Positions 41,962-50,713 of a stretch of DNA of 64,000 bases are shown one piece after another. The first letter of the stretch is position 1; every line of letters begins with the position of its first letter. The notes under the pieces were generated by a model. That model searched no databases. It was not told where the DNA came from and saw only the letters and a list, made by a program, of their open reading frames with translations. Made by a program: the position numbers and the translations under genes. The stretch is from Egibacteraceae bacterium (lineage in GTDB: Bacteria > Actinomycetota > Nitriliruptoria > Euzebyales > Egibacteraceae), in the NCBI GenBank assembly GCA_030447925.1, contig JAUJNX010000003.1:62001-126000 (forward strand), in the 5' to 3' direction.

Positions 41962-42280
41962 GGCGGGCCCAGCCGGCCGCGCCGAACAGGGAGTTGACGA
42001 TCGAGGGGGCCAGCGCGGCCAGGCCGGCGCCGATCCCGCCGCCGATGGCCATCTTGCGACCGTTGCCCGCCTGGTAGCTGTTGCCGTGGTGCTCGGCGAG
42101 CCCCCAGGTGGCGGCGCCGTACAGCATCGCGGCCAGGCAGCCCCACAGCGCCAGCTGGGCGCCCCAGTTGAGCAGGGTCTGGAAGAACGCCGCGCCGGGC
42201 AGCCCCTGGGCGCTGGGGTCGGCGTTGACCAGGCCCGGGGGCGCGGCGGCGAGCACGAACGCGAGGTTGAGCGGGTGCAC
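41960..42280 (-). CDS. DUF6112/VirB2-like small membrane protein, 3' end uncertain
   Basis: GTG 42280 with AGGAGA starts MHPLNLAFVLAAAPPGLVNADPSAQGLPGAAFFQTLLNWGAQLALWGCLAAMLYGAATWGLA, then KMAIGGGIGAGLAALAPSIVNSLFGAAG. Two transmembrane helices around a short basic loop are the VirB2/TrbC-like pattern of DUF6112 proteins that precede TrbL. A stop should occur near the TrbL start (41961), and a TGA is present there one frame away. In the sequence as given the frame stays open to 39011, suggesting a one-base indel near 41970. Confidence 0.75.
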
Positions 42281-42317
42281 GGGTCGTCTCCTGTGTCGGG
42301 GTGAGGGCCGTCACAGG

Positions 42318-42351
42318 CACTACCGGCGGGCGCGGCGGACCCGCTTGGACG
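42318..42351 (-). promoter_or_regulatory. bipartite transfer promoter, copy B
   Basis: On the minus strand: CGTCCAA (42351-42345), 17 bases, GCCGGTAGTG (42327-42318), then CCTGTGACGGCCCTCACCCC. It lies 37 bases upstream of the GTG start (42280) of the secretion operon. It is back-to-back with copy E. Confidence 0.8.
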
Positions 42352-42390
42352 CCGCACGCCAGGAATCTCCACGACGCCGGCGGGCCGCGA

Positions 42391-42424
42391 CGTCCAACCC
42401 GGCGGGGCCGCGCCGCCGGTAGTG
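42391..42424 (+). promoter_or_regulatory. bipartite transfer promoter, copy E
   Basis: CGTCCAA (42391-42397), 17 bases, GCCGGTAGTG (42415-42424), then GGGTGACCGCTCGTCGAGGAGG. It drives the DNA-processing genes beginning with the leader at 42457. Downstream, GCTCsTCGAGGAGG and CAGGCATGCC are shared with copy C. Confidence 0.8.
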
Positions 42425-42456
42425 GGGTGACCGCTCGTCGAGGAGGCCCCGCAGGC

Positions 42457-42540
42457 ATGCCCGCACCGCATCGCACCGACGCCGGCCGAACGATCCGCTC
42501 GGGCCGGCCCTGCCGGGCCCGGCGCGGCCGCCGCGCCTAG
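42457..42540 (+). CDS. 27-residue arginine-rich leader peptide
   Basis: ATG 42457, ten bases after AGGAGG (42441-42446), reads 27 codons rich in arginine and stops at TAG 42538-42540. The next start, ATG 42542, follows after one base and has no ribosome site of its own, so its translation should depend on this leader. The same arrangement occurs after promoter copy C. Confidence 0.55.
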   Translation: MPAPHRTDAGRTIRSGRPCRARRGRRA

Positions 42541-42541
42541 C

Positions 42542-45500
42542 ATGCCCAGGAGACGGGCGAAGCCGGTCGGCCGGCAGCTGTCGCTGGACGATCTGCTCGG
42601 CGAGCAGCCCGCCGCGGCGCCGGAACACGAACCGCAAGGGAAGGGACGGGGCGATGAGCGTGGAGCACGCGGAGGCGGCCCGCCGCCACCTGCAGCAGCA
42701 CCGCCCGGCGATGTACGCCGAACTGATGGCCGACCCGGCGGCGGGGGAGCGGTACCTGGAGGAGCTGGGCGGCCAGGTGACCGACCGGCTGGCGGTGGTC
42801 TGCGACCAGCTGCTGGCGTCGTCCGCGGTGGACCCGACGGCGGACCCGCAGCGGCGGACGGCGATGGCGCAGGCGATGGCGCAGGAGCTGGTCTACAGCG
42901 AGCTGGTGTGGATCGGCGACGAGCAGACCGAGGCGATGGTCGGCCCGTCGGGCGGCTACGAGGGCTGGGAGCCGGGGGTCGAGCCGCTGACGGCGACCCT
43001 GGACGACGACCTGGAGTAGACCCGCCGGCGCCGACCGCGGCGCCGGCCGGCGCGCGGGCCAAGGCCGCCGCCAACCTGGCCGCGCTGGCGACGCTGCGGC
43101 TCCTGGAGTCCGAGCGGCGGCCCGCGACCGCCGCCGAACAGGACACGCTGGCGGGCTGGTCGGGCTGGGGCGCGCTGCCGCAGGTCTTCGACGACACCGC
43201 AGACGCCTGGGCGCAGGTCCGCGCCGACCTCGCCGAGCTCCTCGACGCCCAGGAGTGGGCCGCTGCACGCGCGTCGACGGTCAACGCCCACTACACCAGC
43301 CCGCAGGTGGCCGAGGCGATGTGGTCCACCGTCGCCGCGCTGGGGTTCACCGGCGGGCTGGTCCTGGAGCCCGGCTGCGGGTCGGGGACGTTCCTGGGTC
43401 TGGCGCCGCCGGGCGCGCGGCTGCTGGGGGTGGAACTGGAACCGGTCACCGCCCGCATCGCCCAGGCCCGCTACCCCCACGCCGATATCCGCGCCGAGGG
43501 GTTCGAGACCACCAGGCTGGCGTCGGCGTCGGTCGACCTGGTGATCGGCAACGTCCCCTTCGGCAACTACCGGCTGCACGACCCGTTCCACAACCCCGAC
43601 CGCCACAGCATCCACAACCACTTCCTGCTCAAGGCCGCCGACCTGGTCCGCCCCGGCGGGATCGTGGCGGTGCTCACCAGCCGCTACACCCTCGACGGGC
43701 AGGGCCGCACCATCGCCGCGCGCCGGCAGCTGGCCGCCGGCGCCGACCTGCTCGGCGCCGTCCGGCTGCCCTCCGGCGCGTTCGCCGACGTCGCCGGCAC
43801 CGACGCCGTCATCGACCTGCTGGTGCTGCGCCGACGGCTGGACGGCGAGGCGCCGCTGCCGACCGCCTGGGAGCACACCGCGCCGCTCGCGCTGGCGGAG
43901 GGCACGGTGGCGGTCAACGAGTACTTCGCCGCCCGCCCGCACCTGGTGCTGGGCCGGCCGCGGCTGGGGCGCGGGCTGTACCGCGACGGCGAGCTGATCG
44001 TCGACCCCGACGACGCCCGCCCGCTGGGCGACGCGCTCGCCGAGGCGACCGCGGAGATCGTGGCCGACGCCGGCCGCCAGCAGCGCACCTGGGTGGCGCC
44101 CCGGCCCGCCGCGGTACCCGTCGCCGAGCCGCAGGCGGCGCGCGACGACCGCCCTGCGGTGGCGGGGGCCGACGAGGGCTCCTACCTGCTGGACCGGGCA
44201 GGCACGGTCTACCGCGTCGCCGGCGGCCGGGCCGAGCCGGCGGCGGTGAAGCCGCAGCGCGACCTGCCCGAGCTGCGCGCGCTGATCGGGCTGCGCGACG
44301 CCGTCGGCGACGTCCTCGCCCGCCAGCACGACGACGCCGCAGCGCTCGCCGACGCCCAGCAGCGGCTGCACCAGCTGTATGACCGCTACGTCGGCCGGTA
44401 CGGGCCGCTCAACCGGTTCACCGTCTACCAGCACGGGGTCGACCCCGACACCGGTGCGCCGCGGCTGCGGCGGCGCTACCCGTCCATGGGCGGGTTCCGG
44501 ACGGACCCAGGCGTCCACCTGGTCCTGGCGTTGGAGGTCTTCGACGCCGAGACCCAGACCGCGGCCAAGGCGGCGGTGTTCGACCAGCGGGTGATCGCCG
44601 CGGCCGCGCCGCGTACGACCGCCGACACCGCACAGGACGCCCTGGCGATCAGCCTGGAGGAACGCGGCCGCGTCGACGTGGACCGCATCGGCGCGCTGCT
44701 CGGCGTCGACGCGGACCAGGCCTCCACGGCGCTGGGCGACCTGGCCTTCGACGACCCCGCCGACGGGACCTGGCAGACCGCCGAGCGGTACCTGTCGGGC
44801 AATGTCCGCGCGAAGCTGGCCGCCGCCCGCGCCGCCGCCGCCCGTGACCCGCGCTGGGCGCGGCACGTCGCGGCGCTGGAGGCGGTCCAGCCGGCCGACC
44901 TCACCCCAGCCGAGATCGACGGGCGCCTGGGCGCCCCGTGGATCCCCGCCGCCGATGTCAGCGCGTTCACCGAACAGGTGCTGGCCGCCCGCCTGCGGAT
45001 CGAGCACGCGCCGCTGACCGCCAGCTGGACCGTCGAGGCGGCCCGCTGGGCCCGCTCGGGGGTGGTGATGACCAGCGAGTGGGGCACCGGCCGCGCCGAT
45101 GCCGTCCGCATCCTGGAGGCGTCGCTGAACCAGCAGGCCGTCACCGTCTACGACGAGCTCGACGACGGCCGGCGGGTGGTCAACGCCGCCGAGACCCTCC
45201 TGGCCCGCGAGAAGCAGGACGCGCTGGGCCGCCGCTTCGCCGAGTGGCTATGGGAGGACCCCGCCCGCGCGCAGCGGCTCGCCGGGGTCTACAACGAGCG
45301 GTTCAACAGCGACGTCGTCGCCCGCTACGACGGCAGCCACCTGCTGTTCCCCGGGCTGGCGGCGACCTGGACGATGCGGCCCCACCAGGCCGACGCGGTC
45401 TGGCGGATCGTGACCGAGGGCGGCGCGCTGCTCGGCCATGTGGTCGGGGCCGGTAAGACCGCCACCATGGTCGCCGCGGCGATGGAGCTCCAGCGCCTCG

Positions 45501-47998
45501 GGCGGGTCGCCAAGCCCGCCTTCGTGGTCCCCAACCACATGCTCGAGCAGTTCACCCGCGAGTTCCTGCAGCTGTACCCGGCCGCCCGGGTGCTGGTCGC
45601 CGCACCCGAGGACGCCAGCCGCGACGGCCGTCAGGCGTTCGTGGCGCGCTGCGCCACCGGCCGCTGGGACGCGGTGATCCTGACCCACAGCGCCTTCGGG
45701 CGGCTGCCCGTCAGCGCCCAGGCCCGCGCCGACTACGTCGGGCGGCAGCTGGACCGGTTCCGCGCCGCCCACGCCGAGCTGGCCGACGCCGGCGGCCGCC
45801 GGACGGTCAAGCAGCTGGAGAAGGCGATCAAGAACCTGGAGGAGAAGCACGCCCGGCTGCTGGCCGAGCAGCACAAGGACGACGGCGTCACCTTCGAGCA
45901 GACCGGCATCGACTACCTGCTCGTCGACGAGGCGCATGCGTTCAAGAACCTGCCGTTCCCGACCCGCATCCAGGGGGTCGGCGGGCAGGGCTCTCAGCGC
46001 GCCGAGGACCTGTTTCTGAAGCTGGACCTGCTGCGCCGCCGCCATGGCCGGCAGGTCGCCACCTTCGCCACCGCCACGCCGATCGCCAACTCGGTCGCCG
46101 AGATGTACGTGATGCAGTCCTACCTGCAGCCCGACGCGCTCGAGCAGCGGGGCATCGGCCCGTTCGACGCCTGGGCGGCGACGTTCGGGTCGACCGTGAC
46201 CGCGATGGAGCTCGCCCCCGACGGCGGCTCCTACCGGATGCACACCCGCTTCGCCCGCTTCCGCAACGTCCCCGAGCTGACCGGCCTGTTCGCCCAGGTC
46301 GCCGACGTCCAGACCGCCGAGACGCTGCAGCTGCCCACCCCCGCGATCGCCGGCGGCGGCCCGCAGACCGTGGTGGTCCCCGCCTCCGACGGGCTGCGCG
46401 GCTACGTCGCCGACCTGGTCCGCCGCGCCGAGCAGGTCCGCGCCCGCGCCGTCGACCCGGCCGAGGACAACATGCTCAAGGTCACCGGCGACGGCCGCCG
46501 CGCGGCGCTTGACCTGCGCCTGGTCGGCGAGGAGCCCGACCCGGCCGGCGGCAAGATCGCCGCGGTCGCGGACCGCACGGCCGCGATCTACCGGGAGCAC
46601 CGCGACCGGGTGTACCGCGGCCGCGACGGCGCCCCCTCACCAGTCACCGGCGCGTTGCAAGTGGTCTTCTGCGACCTGGGCACCCCGCGCCCAGGCGGCG
46701 GCTGGAGCGTCTACCAGGCCGTCCGCGACGCGCTGGCCGACCGGGGAGTCCCCGCATCGGCGATCCGGGTGGTCCACGACGCCGCCAGCGACCGGGACAA
46801 GGCGGCGCTGTTCGCCGACTGCCGCGCCGGGCGGGTCGCAGTGCTGCTGGGCTCCACCGAGAAGATGGGCGTCGGCACCAACGTCCAGGACCGCCTGGTC
46901 GCTCTGCACCACCTCGACGCCCCCTGGCGGCCCGCCGACATCGAGCAGCGCGAGGGGCGCATCGTCCGCCAGGGCAACCAGAACGCGCAGGTGCAGATCC
47001 TGCGCTACGTCACCGAGGGGTCCTTCGACGTCTACATGTGGCAGACGCTGGAACGCAAGGCCGGGTTCATCGGCCAGGTCGTCAGCGGGCGTACCGCCAC
47101 CCGCGAGGTCGAGGAGGTGTCCGCCGCCGCCCTGTCCTTCGCCGAGGTCAAGGCGCTGGCCACCGGCAACCCGCTGGTGCTGGAGAAGGCCGAGGTCGAC
47201 ACCGAGGTTGCCCGGCTGCAGCGGCTCGCCCGCGCGCATGAACGCGACCGGCGCAGCCTCGCCGGCGCCGAGCAGTCCGCGCTGACGTCGGCGGCGGCGC
47301 ACACCGCCCGGGCGGACCGCATCGACGCCACGATCGCGGGCCGCCGCGACACCCGCGGCGACCGGTTCGCCATGCGCGTCGACGAGGCGACGTTCACCAG
47401 CCGCGGCGACGCCGGCGCGGCGTTGCGCGCGCAGCTACTGGCCGCCCGCAGCGACTTCGTCGCCTCCGGCGAGCCGGTCGCCGGCCCGCTCGGCGCGCTG
47501 GGCGGCTACCCGCTGCGCGTCGAGGTCCGCCGCAGCCTGCTCGCCACCGACGGCGACAACGTCGACATCGACGTGCTGTTCGACGCCCCGCAGCCGCTGC
47601 GGGTCACCTTCCGCCGCGGCGAGCTCGGCGCCGACCGCGACCCCCGCCAGACCGTCCAGCGGCTCGAGCGTGCGCTGCACAACCTGGAGGCCGACGCCGA
47701 CCGCGCCCGGCGCACCGCCGACCTCGCGGTCCAGGAGGCGGGCAGGGCGGCGCAGCGCCGCGCGCTGGCCTTCCCCGACGCCGAGCGGCTCGCCCAGCTG
47801 CAGGTCCGCCAGGACCAGATCGAGGCGCAGCTGGCCGCCGACCTCGCCGAGCCCGACCTTCCCGCCGCCGAAACCCCGCTGGCCGGGACCCCTGCGGCCG
47901 ACGCCCAAGGCCCCGCCGCCCCTCCGGCCGCCCTCCCCGCAGCCGACCCGCCGGGGCCCGCGCCCGCCGCGCCGCCCGCCGACGGCCTGTCGCTGTGA
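42542..47998 (+). CDS. N6-DNA methylase / SNF2-type helicase fusion protein
   Basis: The open frame of 1818 codons encodes a large DNA-processing protein. Recognisable homology begins near residue 165 (AKAAANLAALATLRLLESERRPATAAEQDTLAGWSGWGALP). The methylase core is LVLEPGCGSGTFLGLAPPGARLLGVELEP with VIGNVPFGNYRL (N-x-P-F near residue 337). The helicase has GAGKT (~970), DYLLVDEAHAFKNLPF (~1131) and MGVGTNVQDRLVALHHLDAPWRPADIEQREGRIVRQGNQ (~1440-1480); a coiled coil follows. Residues ~38-160 are low-complexity and overlap another gene, and no start codon lies just before the conserved part. The true N-terminus is unresolved. Confidence 0.85.
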   Translation: MPRRRAKPVGRQLSLDDLLGEQPAAAPEHEPQGKGRGDERGARGGGPPPPAAAPPGDVRRTDGRPGGGGAVPGGAGRPGDRPAGGGLRPAAGVVRGGPDGGPAAADGDGAGDGAGAGLQRAGVDRRRADRGDGRPVGRLRGLGAGGRAADGDPGRRPGVDPPAPTAAPAGARAKAAANLAALATLRLLESERRPATAAEQDTLAGWSGWGALPQVFDDTADAWAQVRADLAELLDAQEWAAARASTVNAHYTSPQVAEAMWSTVAALGFTGGLVLEPGCGSGTFLGLAPPGARLLGVELEPVTARIAQARYPHADIRAEGFETTRLASASVDLVIGNVPFGNYRLHDPFHNPDRHSIHNHFLLKAADLVRPGGIVAVLTSRYTLDGQGRTIAARRQLAAGADLLGAVRLPSGAFADVAGTDAVIDLLVLRRRLDGEAPLPTAWEHTAPLALAEGTVAVNEYFAARPHLVLGRPRLGRGLYRDGELIVDPDDARPLGDALAEATAEIVADAGRQQRTWVAPRPAAVPVAEPQAARDDRPAVAGADEGSYLLDRAGTVYRVAGGRAEPAAVKPQRDLPELRALIGLRDAVGDVLARQHDDAAALADAQQRLHQLYDRYVGRYGPLNRFTVYQHGVDPDTGAPRLRRRYPSMGGFRTDPGVHLVLALEVFDAETQTAAKAAVFDQRVIAAAAPRTTADTAQDALAISLEERGRVDVDRIGALLGVDADQASTALGDLAFDDPADGTWQTAERYLSGNVRAKLAAARAAAARDPRWARHVAALEAVQPADLTPAEIDGRLGAPWIPAADVSAFTEQVLAARLRIEHAPLTASWTVEAARWARSGVVMTSEWGTGRADAVRILEASLNQQAVTVYDELDDGRRVVNAAETLLAREKQDALGRRFAEWLWEDPARAQRLAGVYNERFNSDVVARYDGSHLLFPGLAATWTMRPHQADAVWRIVTEGGALLGHVVGAGKTATMVAAAMELQRLGRVAKPAFVVPNHMLEQFTREFLQLYPAARVLVAAPEDASRDGRQAFVARCATGRWDAVILTHSAFGRLPVSAQARADYVGRQLDRFRAAHAELADAGGRRTVKQLEKAIKNLEEKHARLLAEQHKDDGVTFEQTGIDYLLVDEAHAFKNLPFPTRIQGVGGQGSQRAEDLFLKLDLLRRRHGRQVATFATATPIANSVAEMYVMQSYLQPDALEQRGIGPFDAWAATFGSTVTAMELAPDGGSYRMHTRFARFRNVPELTGLFAQVADVQTAETLQLPTPAIAGGGPQTVVVPASDGLRGYVADLVRRAEQVRARAVDPAEDNMLKVTGDGRRAALDLRLVGEEPDPAGGKIAAVADRTAAIYREHRDRVYRGRDGAPSPVTGALQVVFCDLGTPRPGGGWSVYQAVRDALADRGVPASAIRVVHDAASDRDKAALFADCRAGRVAVLLGSTEKMGVGTNVQDRLVALHHLDAPWRPADIEQREGRIVRQGNQNAQVQILRYVTEGSFDVYMWQTLERKAGFIGQVVSGRTATREVEEVSAAALSFAEVKALATGNPLVLEKAEVDTEVARLQRLARAHERDRRSLAGAEQSALTSAAAHTARADRIDATIAGRRDTRGDRFAMRVDEATFTSRGDAGAALRAQLLAARSDFVASGEPVAGPLGALGGYPLRVEVRRSLLATDGDNVDIDVLFDAPQPLRVTFRRGELGADRDPRQTVQRLERALHNLEADADRARRTADLAVQEAGRAAQRRALAFPDAERLAQLQVRQDQIEAQLAADLAEPDLPAAETPLAGTPAADAQGPAAPPAALPAADPPGPAPAAPPADGLSL
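42654..43019 (+). CDS. 121-residue hypothetical protein overlapping the helicase frame
   Basis: ATG 42654, after GGGAAGG, encodes a normally composed helical protein (VEHAEAARRHLQQHRPAMYAELMADPAAGERYLEELGGQVTDRLAVVCDQLLASS, then MAQAMAQELVYSELVWIGDEQTEAMVGP) ending LTATLDDDLE. The same bases in the helicase frame give only glycine/arginine/proline-rich sequence, so this frame is the coding one here. No family is recognised. Confidence 0.65.
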   Translation: MSVEHAEAARRHLQQHRPAMYAELMADPAAGERYLEELGGQVTDRLAVVCDQLLASSAVDPTADPQRRTAMAQAMAQELVYSELVWIGDEQTEAMVGPSGGYEGWEPGVEPLTATLDDDLE

Positions 47999-48031
47999 CC
48001 CCGCCGACGGGCGGCGCCGCGGCCACGCGGA

Positions 48032-48065
48032 TGTCCAACCAGGAGGTCAGACCCCGCCGGTAGTG
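48032..48065 (+). promoter_or_regulatory. bipartite transfer promoter, copy C
   Basis: TGTCCAA (48032-48038), 17 bases, GCCGGTAGTG (48056-48065), then CCTGTGACAGCTCCTCGAGGAGG. It precedes the leader at 48096 and the operon of muralytic enzyme, primase and relaxase. Confidence 0.8.
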
Positions 48066-48095
48066 CCTGTGACAGCTCCTCGAGGAGGTCCAGGC

Positions 48096-48137
48096 ATGCC
48101 CCCCACCCCCGCCGTGCGACCGCAGGCCACGTCATGA
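48096..48137 (+). CDS. 13-residue leader peptide
   Basis: ATG 48096, seven bases after AGGAGG (48083-48088), encodes MPPTPAVRPQATS and stops at TGA 48135-48137, which overlaps the ATG of the next gene (48134). The next gene has no other ribosome site. The layout matches the 27-aa leader after copy E. Confidence 0.5.
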   Translation: MPPTPAVRPQATS

Positions 48138-49180
48138 AGCGCGCCGCGGTGGCCGCCGCCGCCCTCGTCGCGCCGCTGGCGCTCGCCGCCGTCGTGCTGC
48201 TCGCCCCGCTGGCCGCGCTGTCCGGCGCCCTGGCGTCGCCGCTGACCCCGTCGACGGCGGCGCTGTCGGACATCCCCGCCGAGCTGCTGCCGATCTACCA
48301 GCAGGCCGCAGGGCGGTGCACCCTGCCGTGGACCGTCCTCGCCGGCGTCGGCAAGGCCGAGACCGACCACGGCCGCTCCACCCTGCCCGGCGTCGCCAGC
48401 GGCGCCAACGCCGCCGGCGCGGCCGGGCCGATGCAGTTCGGCATCGGCGGGCGCGCCGGCAACACCTGGGGCGGCGCCCCTGTCCGCAGCGTTCCCCCCG
48501 ACCTTCGCTTCGGCGTCGACGGCAACGGCGACGGGGTCGCCAACGTCTATGACCCCGCCGACGCGATCCAGGCGGCCGCCGGCTACCTGTGCCACCTCGG
48601 CGCCGACACCGACCTGCGCACCGCGGTCGCCTCCTACAACGCCGGGCCCGGCAACCCCGCCGCCGGGATGGGCTACGCCGACCGGGTCCTGGCGATCGCC
48701 GACGGCTATGCCCAGCCCGCCGAGCCCCAGCCGGCCTCCGGCCCAGGCGCCTGGGGCGACCACGCCAACGGCCGGATCCCCGCCGAGGCGCTGTGCCCCA
48801 TCGACCCGTCCGGTGAGCAGCGGCTGCGCTGCGACGCCGCCGCGGCGTTCGCCCAGCTGGACGCCGCCTACCGCGCCCGGTTCGGCAGCGGCATCAGCAT
48901 CACCGACAGCTACCGCTCCTACGACGACCAGGTGCGGCTCAAGGCGTCCTGGTGCGACCGCGGCGCCTGCCACATGGCCGCCACACCTGGCACCTCCAAC
49001 CACGGCTGGGGCCTGGCGCTGGACCTCGGCGGCGGGATCAACGACTTCGGCACCGCCCCGCACGACTGGATGCAGGCCAACGCGCCCGCCTTCGGCTGGC
49101 ACCACCCCCACTGGGCACGCCAGGGCGGCGGCAAACAGGAACCCTGGCACTGGGAGTACGGCACCGGGGCGGCCCGATGA
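48134..49180 (+). CDS. bifunctional muralytic enzyme: lytic transglycosylase plus D,D-carboxypeptidase domain
   Basis: A 348-residue exported protein with an N-terminal hydrophobic signal/anchor. The SLT domain includes WTVLAGVGKAETDHGRS (catalytic glutamate), AGPMQFG, and TAVASYNAGPGNP. The C-terminal VanY-like domain has ISITDSYRSYDDQVRLKASWC, GTSNHGWGLALDLGGGINDFG (S-x-H and D-L metal region) and PWHWEY. It would open peptidoglycan locally for the conjugation channel by cutting both glycan and peptide. It overlaps the primase gene by four bases. Confidence 0.9.
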   Translation: MKRAAVAAAALVAPLALAAVVLLAPLAALSGALASPLTPSTAALSDIPAELLPIYQQAAGRCTLPWTVLAGVGKAETDHGRSTLPGVASGANAAGAAGPMQFGIGGRAGNTWGGAPVRSVPPDLRFGVDGNGDGVANVYDPADAIQAAAGYLCHLGADTDLRTAVASYNAGPGNPAAGMGYADRVLAIADGYAQPAEPQPASGPGAWGDHANGRIPAEALCPIDPSGEQRLRCDAAAAFAQLDAAYRARFGSGISITDSYRSYDDQVRLKASWCDRGACHMAATPGTSNHGWGLALDLGGGINDFGTAPHDWMQANAPAFGWHHPHWARQGGGKQEPWHWEYGTGAAR

Positions 49181-50682
49181 GCGCCGCGACCCCCCGCACC
49201 GCCGGCCGCCCCACCCGCGAGGAACTGCTCGCCCGCGTCGACCTGCCCGCCCTCGCCGACCAGCTGCTGCCCGGCGGACGGGGCAAGGGCCGCGGCCGCC
49301 GCTGGGCCTGCCCCGCCCCCCAGCACGGCCCCCAGACCGGGAACACCCCGCCGGTCAGCCTGTACACCCGCGGCCGCGAGCAGCGCTGGAAGTGCCACGG
49401 CTGCGGCGCCGGCGGCACCGCGGTCGACCTGGTCATGCACGTCCGCGGCGTCGACCTGCGCGGCGCCTTCGACCACCTCCGTGACCTCGCCGGCGCCGCC
49501 CCCGCAGCGCCGCCCCGACCCGCCGCCCCGGCTCCGCCGGCCCCACGATCCGAGCCGGACCCCGCCGTCGTCGCCTACGTCCGCCGCGCCGAGCAGCTGC
49601 TGTGGACCGGCCTCGGCGCCGCCGGCCGCGACTACCTGCACGCCCGCGGGCTCACCGACGAGCTGCTACGCGCCAACCGCATCGGCTTCGACCCCGGCCC
49701 CCGCCACCTCGCCCGCCCCCGCGGGCTGCCCAAGGGCGGCCCGGCGATCGTGCTGCCCGCCGTCTACGACCACGGCCAGCTGCGCTACTTCCAGGCCCGC
49801 TACCTGAACCCCGACCCCGACGGCGGCCGCGGCAAGTACGACAGCGCCGTCGCCGACCTGATCGGTGCGTCCCCCCGCGTGGTGTTCCCCCGCAGCACCG
49901 CCCCCGCCGCCGACCCGCACACCATCCTGATCTGCGAAGGCCAGCTCGACGGGCTGTCCGCCGCCCAGGCCGGCTACACCGCCGCCGCGGTGCTCGGCTC
50001 CGGCTACCCCGACGACCGCGTCGCCCGCGCGCTGCTGGACCGCTACCCCGACCAGCGGCTCGTGATCGTCTTCGACGACCACCCCTCCGGCCACGCCGGC
50101 GCCGCGCGCCTGGCCGACCTGCTCCGCGAGCACGGCGCGAACGGCCGCGTCGCCCAGGTCACCCCCCCGCACGGCGACGACGTCAACCACTGGCTGCAGA
50201 CCGCCGGCGCCGAGTTCGCCGACCAGCTCCGCGACCACCTCGACGCGACCGCCGACACCCGCCCGGTCTGGTCCGCCCACGTCCTGCACGCCGGCCGCGA
50301 CGGCCGCCTCGTGCACGTCCACACCTTCTGGCTGACCCAGCCGCTCATCGACGCCGAGATCGGCCACGCCGCGGACCCCACCCGGCGGGCCGACCCCGCC
50401 CTGCTGGCCGCCGACGTCGCCGCCGACCTCGCAGCCACCCCTGCTGAGCAGTTCCACGGCGTCTACCACCACCTGGCCACCGACTACGCCCGCCAGCGGC
50501 TGCGCCCCTTCACCGCCGGCGACGCCGTCCTCGTCACCGCCCCCGACGGGTCCCGCGCCGGCGGGTTGCAGCTGACCCCTGGCGGCTGGCAGACGCTCGA
50601 GGGGCCAGACCCGCCCGCCCCCGTCGCCACCGCACCAGCCGCTGCCGCCGTCCCGCCTCCTGCCGTCGGCGGGCTGTGGTGA
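49177..50682 (+). CDS. DnaG-like primase with CHC2 zinc finger and Toprim domain
   Basis: A 501-residue protein. The N-terminal zinc finger (RRWACPAPQHGP, RWKCHGCGAGGTAVDLVMHVRGVDLRGAFDHL) is CHC2-like. VAYVRRAEQLLWTGLGAAGRDYLHARGLTDELLRANRIGFDP and AIVLPAVYDHGQLRYFQARYL form the core. HTILICEGQLDGLSAAQAGY holds the Toprim glutamate, and LVIVFDDHPSGHAGAARLADLL the aspartates. It should prime the transferred single strand in the recipient or the replacement strand in the donor. The C-terminal ~150 residues are unassigned. Confidence 0.9.
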   Translation: MSAATPRTAGRPTREELLARVDLPALADQLLPGGRGKGRGRRWACPAPQHGPQTGNTPPVSLYTRGREQRWKCHGCGAGGTAVDLVMHVRGVDLRGAFDHLRDLAGAAPAAPPRPAAPAPPAPRSEPDPAVVAYVRRAEQLLWTGLGAAGRDYLHARGLTDELLRANRIGFDPGPRHLARPRGLPKGGPAIVLPAVYDHGQLRYFQARYLNPDPDGGRGKYDSAVADLIGASPRVVFPRSTAPAADPHTILICEGQLDGLSAAQAGYTAAAVLGSGYPDDRVARALLDRYPDQRLVIVFDDHPSGHAGAARLADLLREHGANGRVAQVTPPHGDDVNHWLQTAGAEFADQLRDHLDATADTRPVWSAHVLHAGRDGRLVHVHTFWLTQPLIDAEIGHAADPTRRADPALLAADVAADLAATPAEQFHGVYHHLATDYARQRLRPFTAGDAVLVTAPDGSRAGGLQLTPGGWQTLEGPDPPAPVATAPAAAAVPPPAVGGLW

Positions 50683-50713
50683 CCGCCGCGCGCGGACTCC
50701 GACAGGCCGTCCG

